Both the position numbers and the translations under genes were made by a program. A model generated the notes under the pieces. It was not told the origin of the DNA and searched no databases. It worked only from the letters and a program-made list of their open reading frames with translations. Below, piece after piece: positions 7,966-18,751 of a stretch of DNA of 54,940 nucleotides (position 1 is its first letter; each line of letters opens with the position of its first letter). This stretch comes from Longimicrobium sp. (GTDB taxonomy: Bacteria > Gemmatimonadota > Gemmatimonadetes > Longimicrobiales > Longimicrobiaceae): NCBI GenBank assembly GCA_036389795.1, contig DASVWD010000189.1, positions 1-54,940 of the forward strand, written 5' to 3'.

Positions 7966-9299
7966 TCAGGCCGGCGGAGGAGGAGGCGCGCTCCGCTCCG
8001 GCGGCGGCGGGCCGCCGGGCGAGGGAACCACCGGCAGCCCGTTCGGCCGGCCGCCGTCGCCGTGGTAGCCGGCGCCCAGCGGCACCTTGATGCACGCGGC
8101 GAAGTGGCCGCCGCCCTTGTCGGCCAGCGGGGGGACGATCTGCGCGCACTCGGCGTCCTTGAGCGGGTGCTGGCAGCGCGGGTGGAACGGGCACCCGCTC
8201 GGCGGGTTGGCCGGCGAGGGGACGTCGCCCTCCAGCACGATGCGCTGGCGCCGGGCCCGCGGGTCGGGGATCGGCACCGCCGAGAGCAGCGCCTGCGTGT
8301 ACGGCATCAGCGGGTTGCGGTACAGCTCCCGGCTGTCGGCCAACTCCACGATGCGGCCCAGGTACATCACCGCCACCCGGTCGGAGATGTGCTCCACCAC
8401 CGACAGGTCGTGCGCGATGAAGATGTAGGTGAGCCCGAACTCGTTCTGCAGGTCCTGCAGCAGGTTGATCACCTGCGCCTGCACCGACACGTCGAGCGCC
8501 GACACCGGCTCGTCGCACACGATCAGCTCGGGCTCCACCGCCAGCGCCCGCGCGATCCCCAGCCGCTGCCGCTGCCCGCCCGAGAACTCGTGCGGGTAGC
8601 GCACCGCGTGCTCGGGGCGCAGCCCCACCACCGAGAGGAGCTGGGCGATGCGGTCGGCCGCCTTCTGCCCGCGCGCCAGTTTGTGGATGGCCAGCACCTC
8701 GCGCAGCATGTCGCCCACCGTCATGCGCGGGTTGAGCGAGCTGAAAGGGTCCTGGAAGACGATCTGCGCCTTGCGGCGGAGCCGCCGGAGCTCGCCCCGG
8801 TCCATCTGGAAGATGTCGCGCCCGTCGAAGAGCGCCGCCCCCGCCGTGGGCTCGATCAGCTTCAGGATCGAGCGCCCCGCGGTGCTCTTGCCGCACCCCG
8901 ACTCGCCCACCAGCCCCAGCGTCTCGCCCCGGCGCAGGTGGAAGCTCACCCCGTCCACCGCCCGCACGTCGCCCACGTGGCGGTTGAAGAAGCCCTTGTG
9001 GATCGGGAAGTACTTCTTGAGCCCCTTCACCACCAGCAGCGCGTCTGGGGGCGGCTCCAGGTCGTCGGGCGTCTGGCCGCGCAGGTCGCTGTCGCCCTTG
9101 GCCGGGGGGAGCTCGCGCCGCTCCGGCGCCTCGCCCTTCCAGTCCACCGGTGCGTGCGAATGGTAGCCGCCGGCGCTCCGCTCGATCCCCTCGCCGACCA
9201 GCCCCGTGGCCGGCTCGCCCGGCCGCTCGCCGCCGCTGCGCTGCCCGTCGCCCGCGCCGCGGCCGCCCGCGGGGGTGCGCCCCTCCGGCGTGGACGCCA

Positions 9300-9300
<1 letters not shown>
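7966..9300 (-). CDS. Oligopeptide/dipeptide ABC transporter ATP-binding protein, DppF/OppF type
   Basis: 444 residues. It has Walker [25 protein letters not shown], signature [15 protein letters not shown], Walker [17 protein letters not shown] and H-loop IAHDLSVV, followed by the peptide-family C-terminal region with the Cys cluster [17 protein letters not shown] that binds an iron-sulfur cluster in some homologues. An unusual 85-residue hydrophilic N-terminal extension precedes the ATPase core, and the C-terminus is proline-rich. Its ATG overlaps the TGA of the DppD-type gene by one base, so the two ATPases are translated together and probably form a heterodimer. Confidence 0.9.
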
Positions 9301-10463
<1,163 letters not shown>

Positions 10464-10545
10464 GTTGATCTCGGTCAAATCAGCCCCCCGTTCCCGGCAA
10501 GCTTCCCATGTTCGGCCACCTCGTCCTTCCCGGACTGGACGACGA

Positions 10546-11160
10546 TCACGCGAGCCCCCACTGCTCACGGACCCACGCCTGCTTCGGCAGGGGCTCCGCC
10601 CAGAGCCACTCCACGGCGATCCCCATCCCGGGGAGCGCCTCGGAGCGCAGTACCGGCGGCTCGCCGAGCGGCACCGGGTCGTACGCCCCCCCCTCGCCGC
10701 CTCGCCGATACGCCTCAACCCTCTTCCGCTCCGGATCGATCAGCCAGTACTCCGCTACTCCGGCTTCCGCGTACTCGAAGAACTTCTCACCACGGTCGAG
10801 CCCCCGGCTCCCCGGACTGCTGATCTCGATCACCAAATCCGGCGGGCCGTCCACGAAGGTGCCGTGAAGACGGTCCATGTGCTCGCTGCGGAGAAAGAAC
10901 ACGTCCGGCTCGCGGGCCGCCCGTTCTCGAACCCGCACGGTGTACGGCGCCACGAAGACCTCACCCAGCTCGTGCGCCTCGGCCCAATCCTGAATGATCG
11001 ACGCCAGGAAGCGCGTGAGCCTGGACTGCGGCTTGTTCCCCGGACTCATGACGTAGACCTGCCCATCCACCCACTCCGCGTGCACCCCGTCATAGGCGTC
11101 CAGGAACTCTTCGAAGGTCAGCTCGGCCGGGGGGACGGCCGGGACGGACTGCGTCGCCAT
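10546..11160 (-). CDS. Uma2-family (DUF820) PD-(D/E)XK nuclease-like protein
   Basis: 204 residues. [27 protein letters not shown], the core EPDVFFL and [37 protein letters not shown] are the classic Uma2 layout, in which D, E and K residues form a restriction-fold active site. The biological role of this family is unresolved. It starts 3 bases after the DppC stop and sits in the middle of the peptide-import operon, so it must be co-transcribed with it. That placement suggests insertion of a mobile single gene, not a transport role. Confidence 0.88.
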   Translation of the reverse strand: MATQSVPAVPPAELTFEEFLDAYDGVHAEWVDGQVYVMSPGNKPQSRLTRFLASIIQDWAEAHELGEVFVAPYTVRVRERAAREPDVFFLRSEHMDRLHGTFVDGPPDLVIEISSPGSRGLDRGEKFFEYAEAGVAEYWLIDPERKRVEAYRRGGEGGAYDPVPLGEPPVLRSEALPGMGIAVEWLWAEPLPKQAWVREQWGLA

Positions 11161-11163
11161 GGC

Positions 11164-12381
11164 TCACGTCCTCAGGCGCGGGTCGAGCGCGTCGCGCAGG
11201 CCGTCGCCCAGCAGGTTGAAGGCGACCACGGTCAGCACGATGGCGATGCCGGGGAAGGTGGCGATCCACCAGGCGTTGATCAGCGCGTCGCGCCCGTCGC
11301 TCACCATGTTCCCCCAGCTGGGCGTGGGCGGCTGCACGCCGAGGCCCAGGAACGACAGCGACGCCTCGGTCAGGATCGTCTGCCCGATCCCCAGCGTGGC
11401 CGACACGATCACCGGCGCCATGGTGTTGGGGATGATGTGCCGGAAGATGATGCGCCCGTCCCCCATCCCCAGCGCCCGGGCCGCCTGGATGAACTCCCGT
11501 TCCCGCAGGCTGAGCACCTCCCCGCGCACCAGCCGCGCGGTGCCCATCCACCCGGTGAGGCCCAGCACCGTGACCACCAGGTAGATGTTGGGCTCGAAGA
11601 GCGCGATCACCACGATGAGCAGCACCAGGCGGGGGAAGGAGAGCATCATGTCGGTGAAGCGCATCAGCAGGCTGTCGACGATGCCGCCGAAGTACCCCGC
11701 GAAGGCGCCCACCAGGGTGCCCAGCGTGATGCTGATCCCCACCGCCACGAAGCCGATGGAGAGCGAGATGCGGGCCCCGTAGAGGACGCGCGAGAAGATG
11801 TCGCGCCCGAACTTGTCGGTGCCCATCAGGTGCTGGAGCGACGGCTCCAGGTAGCGGTTGAGGATGATGTTCCCCTGCTCGGCGGGGTCGTACGGCGCGA
11901 TGAGCGGGGTGACCAGCGTGACCACGTAGAGCAGGAGCATCACCGCGAGCCCCGCCATAGCCAGGCGGTTCTTGCGGAAGTGCCGGGCCGCGATCGACCA
12001 CTGCGAGTCGCCGTGCAGCCGCTTGGGCCGCTTCGCCCGCACCGTCAGGTCGTAGAGCGCCCACCCCCACACCACCAGGAGGAGGGCGGCCAGCGAGGCC
12101 ACGGCCACGTACATGTCGACGGGGACGCGGCGCAGCGCGCGCATCCCCACGATGCGGCTCCAGGAGAGGAAGAGGAGCCCCAGCAGGATCCCCCAGGAGA
12201 TGAGCAGCGTCATCCCCAGCCGCCACTCGCCGCGCAGCAGGTGGCCGAGCCCCGGCAGCAGCGCGGACGCAGCGTAGTGCGCCGGGGTGGTGGGGGCGCG
12301 GCCCTTGAGGCCGGCGGCGGGAGGAGCCGTCTGCTGGATCGGCTCGGGGGGCAGGGCTTCGACGTTCGGCGAGGCGCGCAT
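11164..12381 (-). CDS. Peptide ABC transporter permease, DppC type
   Basis: 405 residues, longer than the usual 280-300. The core permease starts near residue 120 (HFRKNRLAMAGLAVMLLLYVVTLVTPLIAPYDP) and has the HLMGTDKFGRDIFSRVLYGARISL signature and the EAA loop EFIQAARALGMGDGRIIFRHIIPN. The N-terminal extension holds two or three extra membrane segments (LLISWGILLGLLFLSW; AVASLAALLLVVWGWALYDL), unusual for DppC. It follows DppB with a 6-base gap. Confidence 0.92.
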   Translation of the reverse strand: MRASPNVEALPPEPIQQTAPPAAGLKGRAPTTPAHYAASALLPGLGHLLRGEWRLGMTLLISWGILLGLLFLSWSRIVGMRALRRVPVDMYVAVASLAALLLVVWGWALYDLTVRAKRPKRLHGDSQWSIAARHFRKNRLAMAGLAVMLLLYVVTLVTPLIAPYDPAEQGNIILNRYLEPSLQHLMGTDKFGRDIFSRVLYGARISLSIGFVAVGISITLGTLVGAFAGYFGGIVDSLLMRFTDMMLSFPRLVLLIVVIALFEPNIYLVVTVLGLTGWMGTARLVRGEVLSLREREFIQAARALGMGDGRIIFRHIIPNTMAPVIVSATLGIGQTILTEASLSFLGLGVQPPTPSWGNMVSDGRDALINAWWIATFPGIAIVLTVVAFNLLGDGLRDALDPRLRT

Positions 12382-12387
12382 CGGCGG

Positions 12388-13371
12388 CTACTCCGTGCGG
12401 ATGCGGGGGTCGACCACCGCGTAGAGGACGTCGGACAGGAGGTTGCCCGCCACCACGATCGCCGCGATCACGAAGCTGGTGGCCATCACCATCGGGTAGT
12501 CGCGCTGGAGGATGGCGTCCACGATGGCGCGGCCCATCCCCGGCCAGCCGAAGATCGTCTCCACCAGCACCGCGCCGGAGAGCAGGAACGGCAGGTAGAG
12601 CCCCAGCAGGGTGATGATGGGGATCAGCGCGTTCCTGAGCGCGTGCTTGAAGACCACCTTCCGCTCCGAGAGCCCCTTCGCCCGCGCGGTGCGGATGAAG
12701 TCCTGATGGATCACCTCCAGCATGCTCCCGCGCATGTAGCGCGCGACGCCGGCCGCCGAGCCGATCCCCAGCGCGATGGCCGGCAGCACCAGGTGCATGA
12801 CGCGGTCGCCGATCTTCTGCCCTGTCGACATGAACTCGTAGCCCACGCTGGTCATCCCGCTGGCGGGGAACTGCAGCGGCCAGCCGGACTGGTTCGCCTT
12901 GAGCGAGAAGAGCAGGATCAGCATCAGCGCGAACCAGAAGCTCGGCATCGAATAGAAGAAGAGCGCCACGAAGGTGAGCACGTTGTCGGCCAGCGAGTAC
13001 TGCCGCACCGCCTGCACGATCCCGATCAGCATCCCCACCGCGAAGATCACCACCAGCGAGATCAGCGTGAGCTGCACGGTGTTCCAGAGCACCTCGGGGA
13101 GGATCTCGCCGATCGGGCGCATCTGCCCGAAGGAGTAGCCGAAGTCGCCGCGCAGGAAGCTCCACAGCCACTTGAAGTACTGGATGTGCAGCGGCTGGTC
13201 GAGCCCCAGGTTGCGCCGCATCTGCTCGATCACCTGCGGGCTCACGTTGGGGCTCACGAAGCGCTGGACGGGGTCTCCCGGCGCCAGGTGGATGATGAAG
13301 AAGATGAGCGTGAGGATCCCCAGCAGGAGCGGGACCGCCCCCAGGATGCGCCGGGCCAGGTAGCCGATCAT
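12388..13371 (-). CDS. Peptide ABC transporter permease, DppB type
   Basis: 327 residues with six predicted membrane segments. The N-terminus (MIGYLARRILGAVPLLLGILTLIFFIIHLAPGDP) and the EAA loop FIRTARAKGLSERKVVFKHALRNALIP are typical of binding-protein-dependent permeases of the peptide/nickel class. The periplasmic loop after the first helix contains the usual NLGLDQPLHIQYFKWL. The ATG lies one base after the stop of the upstream binding-protein gene, so they are tightly coupled. Confidence 0.94.
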   Translation of the reverse strand: MIGYLARRILGAVPLLLGILTLIFFIIHLAPGDPVQRFVSPNVSPQVIEQMRRNLGLDQPLHIQYFKWLWSFLRGDFGYSFGQMRPIGEILPEVLWNTVQLTLISLVVIFAVGMLIGIVQAVRQYSLADNVLTFVALFFYSMPSFWFALMLILLFSLKANQSGWPLQFPASGMTSVGYEFMSTGQKIGDRVMHLVLPAIALGIGSAAGVARYMRGSMLEVIHQDFIRTARAKGLSERKVVFKHALRNALIPIITLLGLYLPFLLSGAVLVETIFGWPGMGRAIVDAILQRDYPMVMATSFVIAAIVVAGNLLSDVLYAVVDPRIRTE

Positions 13372-13372
13372 C

Positions 13373-15106
13373 TCACCTCCTCGCCGTGTCTGCCGGGGTG
13401 TCGGCCGGCGCTGCGCCGGCCGCGGGCCCGCGCTGCTCGGCGCGCGGGATCCACCACTCCCAGGTGTTCTGGTACGCGCCGAAGGTGTCGACGCGCACCC
13501 CCTTGAGCCGCGGGGCCAGCCCCACCACGATGTCGTAGTGGTAGAGCCAGGTGTAGGGCTGGTCCCGCACCACTTCCTCGGCCGCCCGCCGCCAGAGCGG
13601 GTTGGCCTCCCGCGCCGTGGGCGCCGCGCGCGCGGCCTCCATGAGCCGCGCCGCCGCGGTGTCGGCGTAGGAGACGATGTTGAACGGCGACCCCGGGGTG
13701 AAGAGCGCCGAGAGGTCGGGGCTCAGGTTCACCGCCCAGCTCCCCAGGAGCACCTCGAACTCCCTGTTGATCTGCCGCGTCTGGTAGGTGTTGAACTCGA
13801 GCTGCTGGAGCCTGAGGTCCACCCCCACCGCCCTCCACTGCCGCTGCAGCACCTGCGCGAAGTCGGCCCGCCGCTGGTTCCCCGTGTTGAAGAGCAGCGT
13901 GAAGCGGAGCCGCCTGCCGTCCTTCTCGCGGACGCTGTCGCCGTCCGCGTCGGTCCACCCCCGTCGCTCCAGGGTGCGCCGCGCGCCCTCGGGGTCGAAG
14001 GGGAGCGGCCGCATCGCCCGGGGGTCGTACAGGTCGCGGAAGATCGGCGGGTACGGCCCCGCCGCCGGCACCGCGAAGCCCTCCATCCCCAGCGCCCGCA
14101 CGGCGCCGGGGACGTCGACCGCCATCCCCAGCGCCCGCCGCACCTCGGGGTCGTCGAAGGGCGGCCCCCGGCGCGGGTTGTAGGCCAGGTACTCCCAGTA
14201 GCGCTTCTCGATCGGGGCGAAACGCAGGTTCGGTGCCCGACGCCTCAGGCCCGGGATGGCGTCGAAGGCGATCTGCTTCACCATGTCGACGTTCCCCGTC
14301 TGCAGCTCCACCAGGCGGGTGGTGGCGTCGGGGATCACCCGGATCACCAGGCGGTCCAGGTGCGGCCGCACGGGAAAGTGGGGATTCCTCTCCAGCACGA
14401 TCTGCTGGTCGGGAACCCACTGGCCGACGCGGAAGGGCCCGCTCACCACCAGCGTCTCGGGGCGGCTGAACGCCGGGTGCGTGGCGAGCCCCGCCGGCCC
14501 CGCGCCCTCGTACGCGTGCCTGGGCGCCACGGGGAAGCTGGAGACGAAGTGCATCTCCGGCGTGCGGCGGCGGAAGCGGAACAGCACCGTGGAGTCGTTC
14601 TCGGCCACGACCGAGTCGAGCGCCGCCAGGTCTTCCTGCCGGGGCGAGGCCGCGCGCTGGTCCTTCATCGCCCGGAACGTCCAGACCACGTCGTGCGCGG
14701 TGATCGGCTTCCCGTCGCTCCAGCGGAGCCCCGACTTCATCCGGTAGCGCAGCGCGGAGGAGTCCGGGTACTCCCTGGCGTACTCCCAGTGCCACGCCAG
14801 CGCCATCGGGCTCTCGATGGAGGTCAGGAACACCAGCCGCCCGTCCCGCCAGGCGCCCCGGGTGAGCCCCATGTACATGACGTCGACCAGGTCGCCGTCC
14901 ATCTCCGAGCGGTAGACCACCGGCATCGGGGCTTCCAGGTCGTGCAGCTCGGCGGTGACGGCGGTGCCCCCCGGCTCGGGCTGTCCGCCGCCCGGCGCGG
15001 CCCGGCGCGCGTCCTCCTTCTCCCCGGGAGGCTCCCCGCAGGCGGCCAGGAGCAGGAGGAGGACGGGGATCACCGCGAGCGGGGCACCGCGTCTGGCGTT
15101 CGGCAT
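13373..15106 (-). CDS. Peptide-binding lipoprotein (SBP_bac_5), first of three
   Basis: 577 residues from MPNARRGAP. A signal peptide ends in the lipobox LLAAC, so the protein is lipid-anchored. The body is a family 5 extracellular binding protein: LRYRMKSGLRWSDGKPITAHDVVWTF, SGPFRVGQW, and EVRRALGMAVD are hallmark segments. These proteins capture oligopeptides or related ligands for the DppBCDF channel. The C-terminus is Pro/Ala-rich. It follows the second binding-protein gene by 20 bases. Confidence 0.9.
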   Translation of the reverse strand: MPNARRGAPLAVIPVLLLLLAACGEPPGEKEDARRAAPGGGQPEPGGTAVTAELHDLEAPMPVVYRSEMDGDLVDVMYMGLTRGAWRDGRLVFLTSIESPMALAWHWEYAREYPDSSALRYRMKSGLRWSDGKPITAHDVVWTFRAMKDQRAASPRQEDLAALDSVVAENDSTVLFRFRRRTPEMHFVSSFPVAPRHAYEGAGPAGLATHPAFSRPETLVVSGPFRVGQWVPDQQIVLERNPHFPVRPHLDRLVIRVIPDATTRLVELQTGNVDMVKQIAFDAIPGLRRRAPNLRFAPIEKRYWEYLAYNPRRGPPFDDPEVRRALGMAVDVPGAVRALGMEGFAVPAAGPYPPIFRDLYDPRAMRPLPFDPEGARRTLERRGWTDADGDSVREKDGRRLRFTLLFNTGNQRRADFAQVLQRQWRAVGVDLRLQQLEFNTYQTRQINREFEVLLGSWAVNLSPDLSALFTPGSPFNIVSYADTAAARLMEAARAAPTAREANPLWRRAAEEVVRDQPYTWLYHYDIVVGLAPRLKGVRVDTFGAYQNTWEWWIPRAEQRGPAAGAAPADTPADTARR

Positions 15107-15126
15107 GGTCTTCCGGAAAGGGCCGC

Positions 15127-16791
15127 CTAGCGCGCGCCGCGCTGGCCGGGGGCCAGGTACCACCCGCGGGCCCCCACCCAGTCGCCGCGCGCGTCGGGGT
15201 GCACGTTGCGCAGCCGCTCGTGCACGCCCTCCAGGCGGCGGGTGAAGTACAGGAACGTGTACGGCTGGTCCGCCGCGATCTTGCGCTGGTACCGGGCCCA
15301 CACCGGCTTCGCGGCGCCCCGGTCGACGATCCTGGGCAGCGTGTCGAGGAGCGCCTCGGCCTCGGGGTCGCAGTAGCCGACCCACTGGTACGGGTCGTCG
15401 AGCTTCTTGCAGCTGAACAGGTCCGAGTCGTCGATGCGGAACTCGGTCACCCAGCCGATCACCACCGCGTCGAAGTCGCGCCGCTCCACGTCGTTGATGC
15501 GGTCGAGCAGCGTCCCCCACTCCAGCAGCTGGGGGCGGACGTCGACGCCCACCTGCTTGAGCTGGGCCTGCACCACCTCCATGATGTCCTGCCGCTCGCG
15601 GTTGCCCTGGTTGGTGATCATGGTGAAGCGGAACGGCCGGCCGTCCCTGTCCAGCACGCCGTCGTTGTTCGTGTCGCGCCACCCGGCCTCGGCCAGCAGG
15701 CGCCGCGCCCCGGCGGGGTCGTGCTTCAGGTCCGCCCCCGCCTGCGGGTCGTAGTTCCAGTAGAAGGGCGGCACCGTGCTGTTGGCCGGCTCGCCGTAGC
15801 CCATGCGCACGCCGCGGATGATGGCGTCGCGGTCGATGGCCATGGTGAGCGCGCGCCGCACCCGCACGTCCTTGAAGAACGGCCGCCGCTCGTTCCAGCC
15901 GATGATCAGGAAGGCGCGGTCGGGGAAGGAGAGGAGTCGCGCGCCGGGCGAGCTCTCGATCTGCTCGCCCTGGTCGGGGTTGGGGGCGATGTAGTAGTCG
16001 ATGCGCCCGGAGAGGAGCTCGGTGAGGAGCGTGGTGGGCTCGGGGATGGCTCGGTAGACCAGGCGGTCCACGTAGGGGCGCCCGCCCAGCTCCCTGGGCC
16101 AGCGGTCGTTGGCCTCGAAGACCCAGCGCTGGCCGGTGACGTGCTCCACGAACTTGAAGGGGCCGTTCCCCACCGGGCGCCGGGTGTTGAAGGGGTGGTT
16201 GCGCATCTCGGCCGGCCGGGTCCCCTCCAGCACGTGCCGGGGGACGGGGGAGAAGGAGCGCCAGGGGTCCAGGAACTCGGCGTGCGGCTCCATGCGGAAG
16301 CGGATGGTGAACGAGTCCACCACCGTGGCCTCGCCGTAGTGGGTCCAGAACGCCGTGTTGGGGAAGCCGGTGTCGGTGTCGCGCACCATGTTGTACGACC
16401 ACTTCACGTCGTAGGCGGTGGTCTTCACCCCGTCGTGCCAGTAGACGTCGTTGCGCAGGTGGAAGGTGAGCTCCGTGGTGTCGGCGTTCACCTCCCAGCT
16501 CCGCGCCAGCCAGGGGACCGGCTCCAGCTTCTCGTTGTAGGTGACCAGCGGCGCGAACAGCACGAACTGCTGCACCTGGTTGGCGGTGTGGTCGGTGGAG
16601 GTGAGCGGGTTGATGTCGGGGATCTCGCCGATGGCGCCCACCACCACGGTGCCGCCGAAGCGCTGCTGCTCGGGCACCTCCGGCTCGGCGGCGGCCTTCC
16701 CCGCCTCCCCCTTCTCCCTCCCTCCCCCGTCGCCGCCCCCGCAGGCGGCGAGGGCGACCAGCATCCACGCGGAAATCAGGGTCCGCTTCAT
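15127..16791 (-). CDS. Peptide-binding lipoprotein (SBP_bac_5), second of three
   Basis: 554 residues starting MKRTLISAWM, preferred over an ATG 24 bases upstream because it gives a compact lipoprotein signal (ALAAC). A Gly/Glu/Ala linker precedes the binding domain, which shows LRNDVYWHDGVKTTAYDVKWSY, NGPFKFVEHV and RVRRALTMAIDRDAII. It is similar in layout to its two neighbours, indicating tandem duplication and probably different ligand preference. The gene is followed closely by the first binding-protein gene. Confidence 0.9.
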   Translation of the reverse strand: MKRTLISAWMLVALAACGGGDGGGREKGEAGKAAAEPEVPEQQRFGGTVVVGAIGEIPDINPLTSTDHTANQVQQFVLFAPLVTYNEKLEPVPWLARSWEVNADTTELTFHLRNDVYWHDGVKTTAYDVKWSYNMVRDTDTGFPNTAFWTHYGEATVVDSFTIRFRMEPHAEFLDPWRSFSPVPRHVLEGTRPAEMRNHPFNTRRPVGNGPFKFVEHVTGQRWVFEANDRWPRELGGRPYVDRLVYRAIPEPTTLLTELLSGRIDYYIAPNPDQGEQIESSPGARLLSFPDRAFLIIGWNERRPFFKDVRVRRALTMAIDRDAIIRGVRMGYGEPANSTVPPFYWNYDPQAGADLKHDPAGARRLLAEAGWRDTNNDGVLDRDGRPFRFTMITNQGNRERQDIMEVVQAQLKQVGVDVRPQLLEWGTLLDRINDVERRDFDAVVIGWVTEFRIDDSDLFSCKKLDDPYQWVGYCDPEAEALLDTLPRIVDRGAAKPVWARYQRKIAADQPYTFLYFTRRLEGVHERLRNVHPDARGDWVGARGWYLAPGQRGAR

Positions 16792-16907
16792 CGGTAACGG
16801 CTCCGGGTGCGGCACTTCGGGACGAACGTCCGTACGACGGACGAGCCCCGCCGCTCGGCGGGGCCGCGTCGGTCTACCGGGCGCGCCCGCCCGATGTTCC
16901 GAACGCC

Positions 16908-17036
16908 GAGTGCTTTAGTCCTGAGTCCTTGGTGTTTTAGTCGTAACTTACAGGTCGTGGAGTGGTGGCTCCACACGCGCCCTGACCCGGCGACCAAGAC
17001 TAAGGACTAAGGACTAAGGACTAAGCACTAAGCACT
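16908..17036. repeat. Word-repeat palindrome, family C
   Basis: A left arm of GTGCTTTAGTCCTGAGTCCTT-type words (16908-16944) faces a right arm of four GACTAAG(G/C)A-type words (16993-17036) across about 48 bases. It separates the second and third binding-protein genes and abuts the stop of the third at 17038, so it could attenuate or terminate transcription inside the operon. Confidence 0.7.
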
Positions 17037-17037
17037 A

Positions 17038-18687
17038 TCACCGCCGACGGTCGGCCGGGATCCACCAGTCCCGGATGTTGACGATCTTGCTGCGGACGTC
17101 CGTCTCCACGTTCCTGAGCCGCTGCCCCACCCCGGCCAGGTCCTCGGTCCAGTACAGGAAGGTGAGCGGCTGGTCCTGCTGCAGGAGCCGCGAGAAGCGG
17201 TCCCAGACCTGCTTGGCCTGCGCGGCGTCGGTGGTCGTGAGGCCCTGCTGCATCAGCGCGTCCGCCTGTGGGTTGCAGTAGCCGGTGCGGTTGGCCGAGT
17301 TGGCGACGCGGGCCTGCGCGCAGGAGAAGATCGGGGTGGGGTCGACCTTGAAGGTGTCGAGGCTCCAGTTGGCGATCACCGCCTCGTAGTTGCGCGCCTT
17401 GTACTGCTGCAGCATCGACTGGAACTCCTGGGTGCGCACCTCCACGCCCACGCCCACGGCGGCGAGCTGCTGCTGGATGACGGTGGCCATGTCCTGGTGC
17501 AGCCGGTTGGCCGAGTTCACCAGCAGGACGAAGCGGAAGGGCTTGCCGCCCTTGTCCAGGACGCGGTCGCCGTTGGAGTCGGTCCACCCGGCCTGCTGCA
17601 GGAGCTGCCGGGCCTGGGCGGCGTCGAAGGGGAGCGCGCCGATGTCGGTGTACATCGGGCTCCACGACGGGATCACCCCGAAGGCGGGGACGGCGAAGCC
17701 CGGCAGGAGCGCGTCGATGATCTGCTTGCGGTCGATCGCCATGGTGAGCGCGCGGCGCACGGCGGGGTCGCGGAAGAGCTCGTGATTGCCGTTCCAGGCG
17801 ATGAAGGTGAACTCGCGCGACGGGTAGTGCCGGAGCTCCACCCCCTGCCCCTGCTGCTGGCGGATCTGCTGCGCCTGGTCGGGCTGCAGCGTGTAGCCCA
17901 CCATGTCGGCGGCGCCGGAGAAGAGCTCGGTGACCATGGTGGTGGCCTCGGGGACCACCCGGAAGACCACGCGGTCCAGGTTGGGGCGGCCGCCGAGCCC
18001 GGCGGGGAAGCTCGGGTTGGCGTCAAGGGTGAGCGACTGGTTGGGGCGCCACTCGGCGAACTTGAAGGGCCCGCTCCCCACCGGGTTGCGGTTGTAGGCG
18101 TGCTGCGCGAGCCCCGCGGGGGTCACGCCCTGCAGGAGGTGCTTCGGCAGCGGCGGCCACCAGAAGCCGTCGAGCGCCTGGGCGTGCGGGGCCACGAAGT
18201 CGAAGCGGATGGTGCGCGGGTCCACCACCGTGGCCGACTTCACCATGTTGAGGTACGCCGAGCCCAGCAGCGACCCCGAGGTGGTGTCCTTGGCCAGGTC
18301 GAAGGTGAACTTGACGTCCTCGGCGGTGACGGGCTGCCCGTCGTGCCAGCGGACGTCGGTGCGGAGCGTGAAGGTGACGCTGCTGTCGGAGAGCTGCCAG
18401 CTCTCGGCCAGCCAGGGCTTCGGGGCCAGCTTCTCATCGTACTGGATGAGAGGCGTGAACAGCATGTGCTTGATGACGTCGTCGGTGGCGAGGTGGGTGT
18501 TCACCACCGGGTTGAACGCCTGGAAGTCGGCCGACACGTCGATGACGGCCGTCCCCCCCGGCTGCGGCGGCCCCGCATCCTTCTCCTTCCCGCTGCCTCC
18601 GCGCTGGTCTCCGCCGCCCCCGCACGCCGCCGCCAGCAGGAGCGCGCCCGCGGCCAGCCACGCCTTCGCCCGTCTCGCTGCGCTCAT
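17038..18687 (-). CDS. Peptide-binding lipoprotein (SBP_bac_5), third and promoter-proximal copy
   Basis: 549 residues, starting MSAARRAKAWLAAGALLLAAAC with the lipobox LAAAC followed by a Gly-rich stretch. Family segments include LRTDVRWHDGQPVTAEDVKFTFDLAKD, GSGPFKFAEW and AVRRALTMAIDRKQIIDALL. As the first gene of the operon in the direction of transcription it is expected to be the most abundant, with the palindrome after it possibly lowering expression of the channel genes, a common ratio in ABC importers (inference). Confidence 0.9.
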   Translation of the reverse strand: MSAARRAKAWLAAGALLLAAACGGGGDQRGGSGKEKDAGPPQPGGTAVIDVSADFQAFNPVVNTHLATDDVIKHMLFTPLIQYDEKLAPKPWLAESWQLSDSSVTFTLRTDVRWHDGQPVTAEDVKFTFDLAKDTTSGSLLGSAYLNMVKSATVVDPRTIRFDFVAPHAQALDGFWWPPLPKHLLQGVTPAGLAQHAYNRNPVGSGPFKFAEWRPNQSLTLDANPSFPAGLGGRPNLDRVVFRVVPEATTMVTELFSGAADMVGYTLQPDQAQQIRQQQGQGVELRHYPSREFTFIAWNGNHELFRDPAVRRALTMAIDRKQIIDALLPGFAVPAFGVIPSWSPMYTDIGALPFDAAQARQLLQQAGWTDSNGDRVLDKGGKPFRFVLLVNSANRLHQDMATVIQQQLAAVGVGVEVRTQEFQSMLQQYKARNYEAVIANWSLDTFKVDPTPIFSCAQARVANSANRTGYCNPQADALMQQGLTTTDAAQAKQVWDRFSRLLQQDQPLTFLYWTEDLAGVGQRLRNVETDVRSKIVNIRDWWIPADRRR

Positions 18688-18751
18688 CCCTTCCCCCCCG
18701 TCCTCGTCCGGATCCCGCGGCGAGCCCCCCGGCCCGCCGTGCCAGGCGGCG

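Noticed and set aside
10465-13506. 1013-residue plus-strand open frame
   Set aside because: Shadow of the DppD, Uma2, DppC and DppB genes on the minus strand; very His/Arg/Pro-rich and without any domain.
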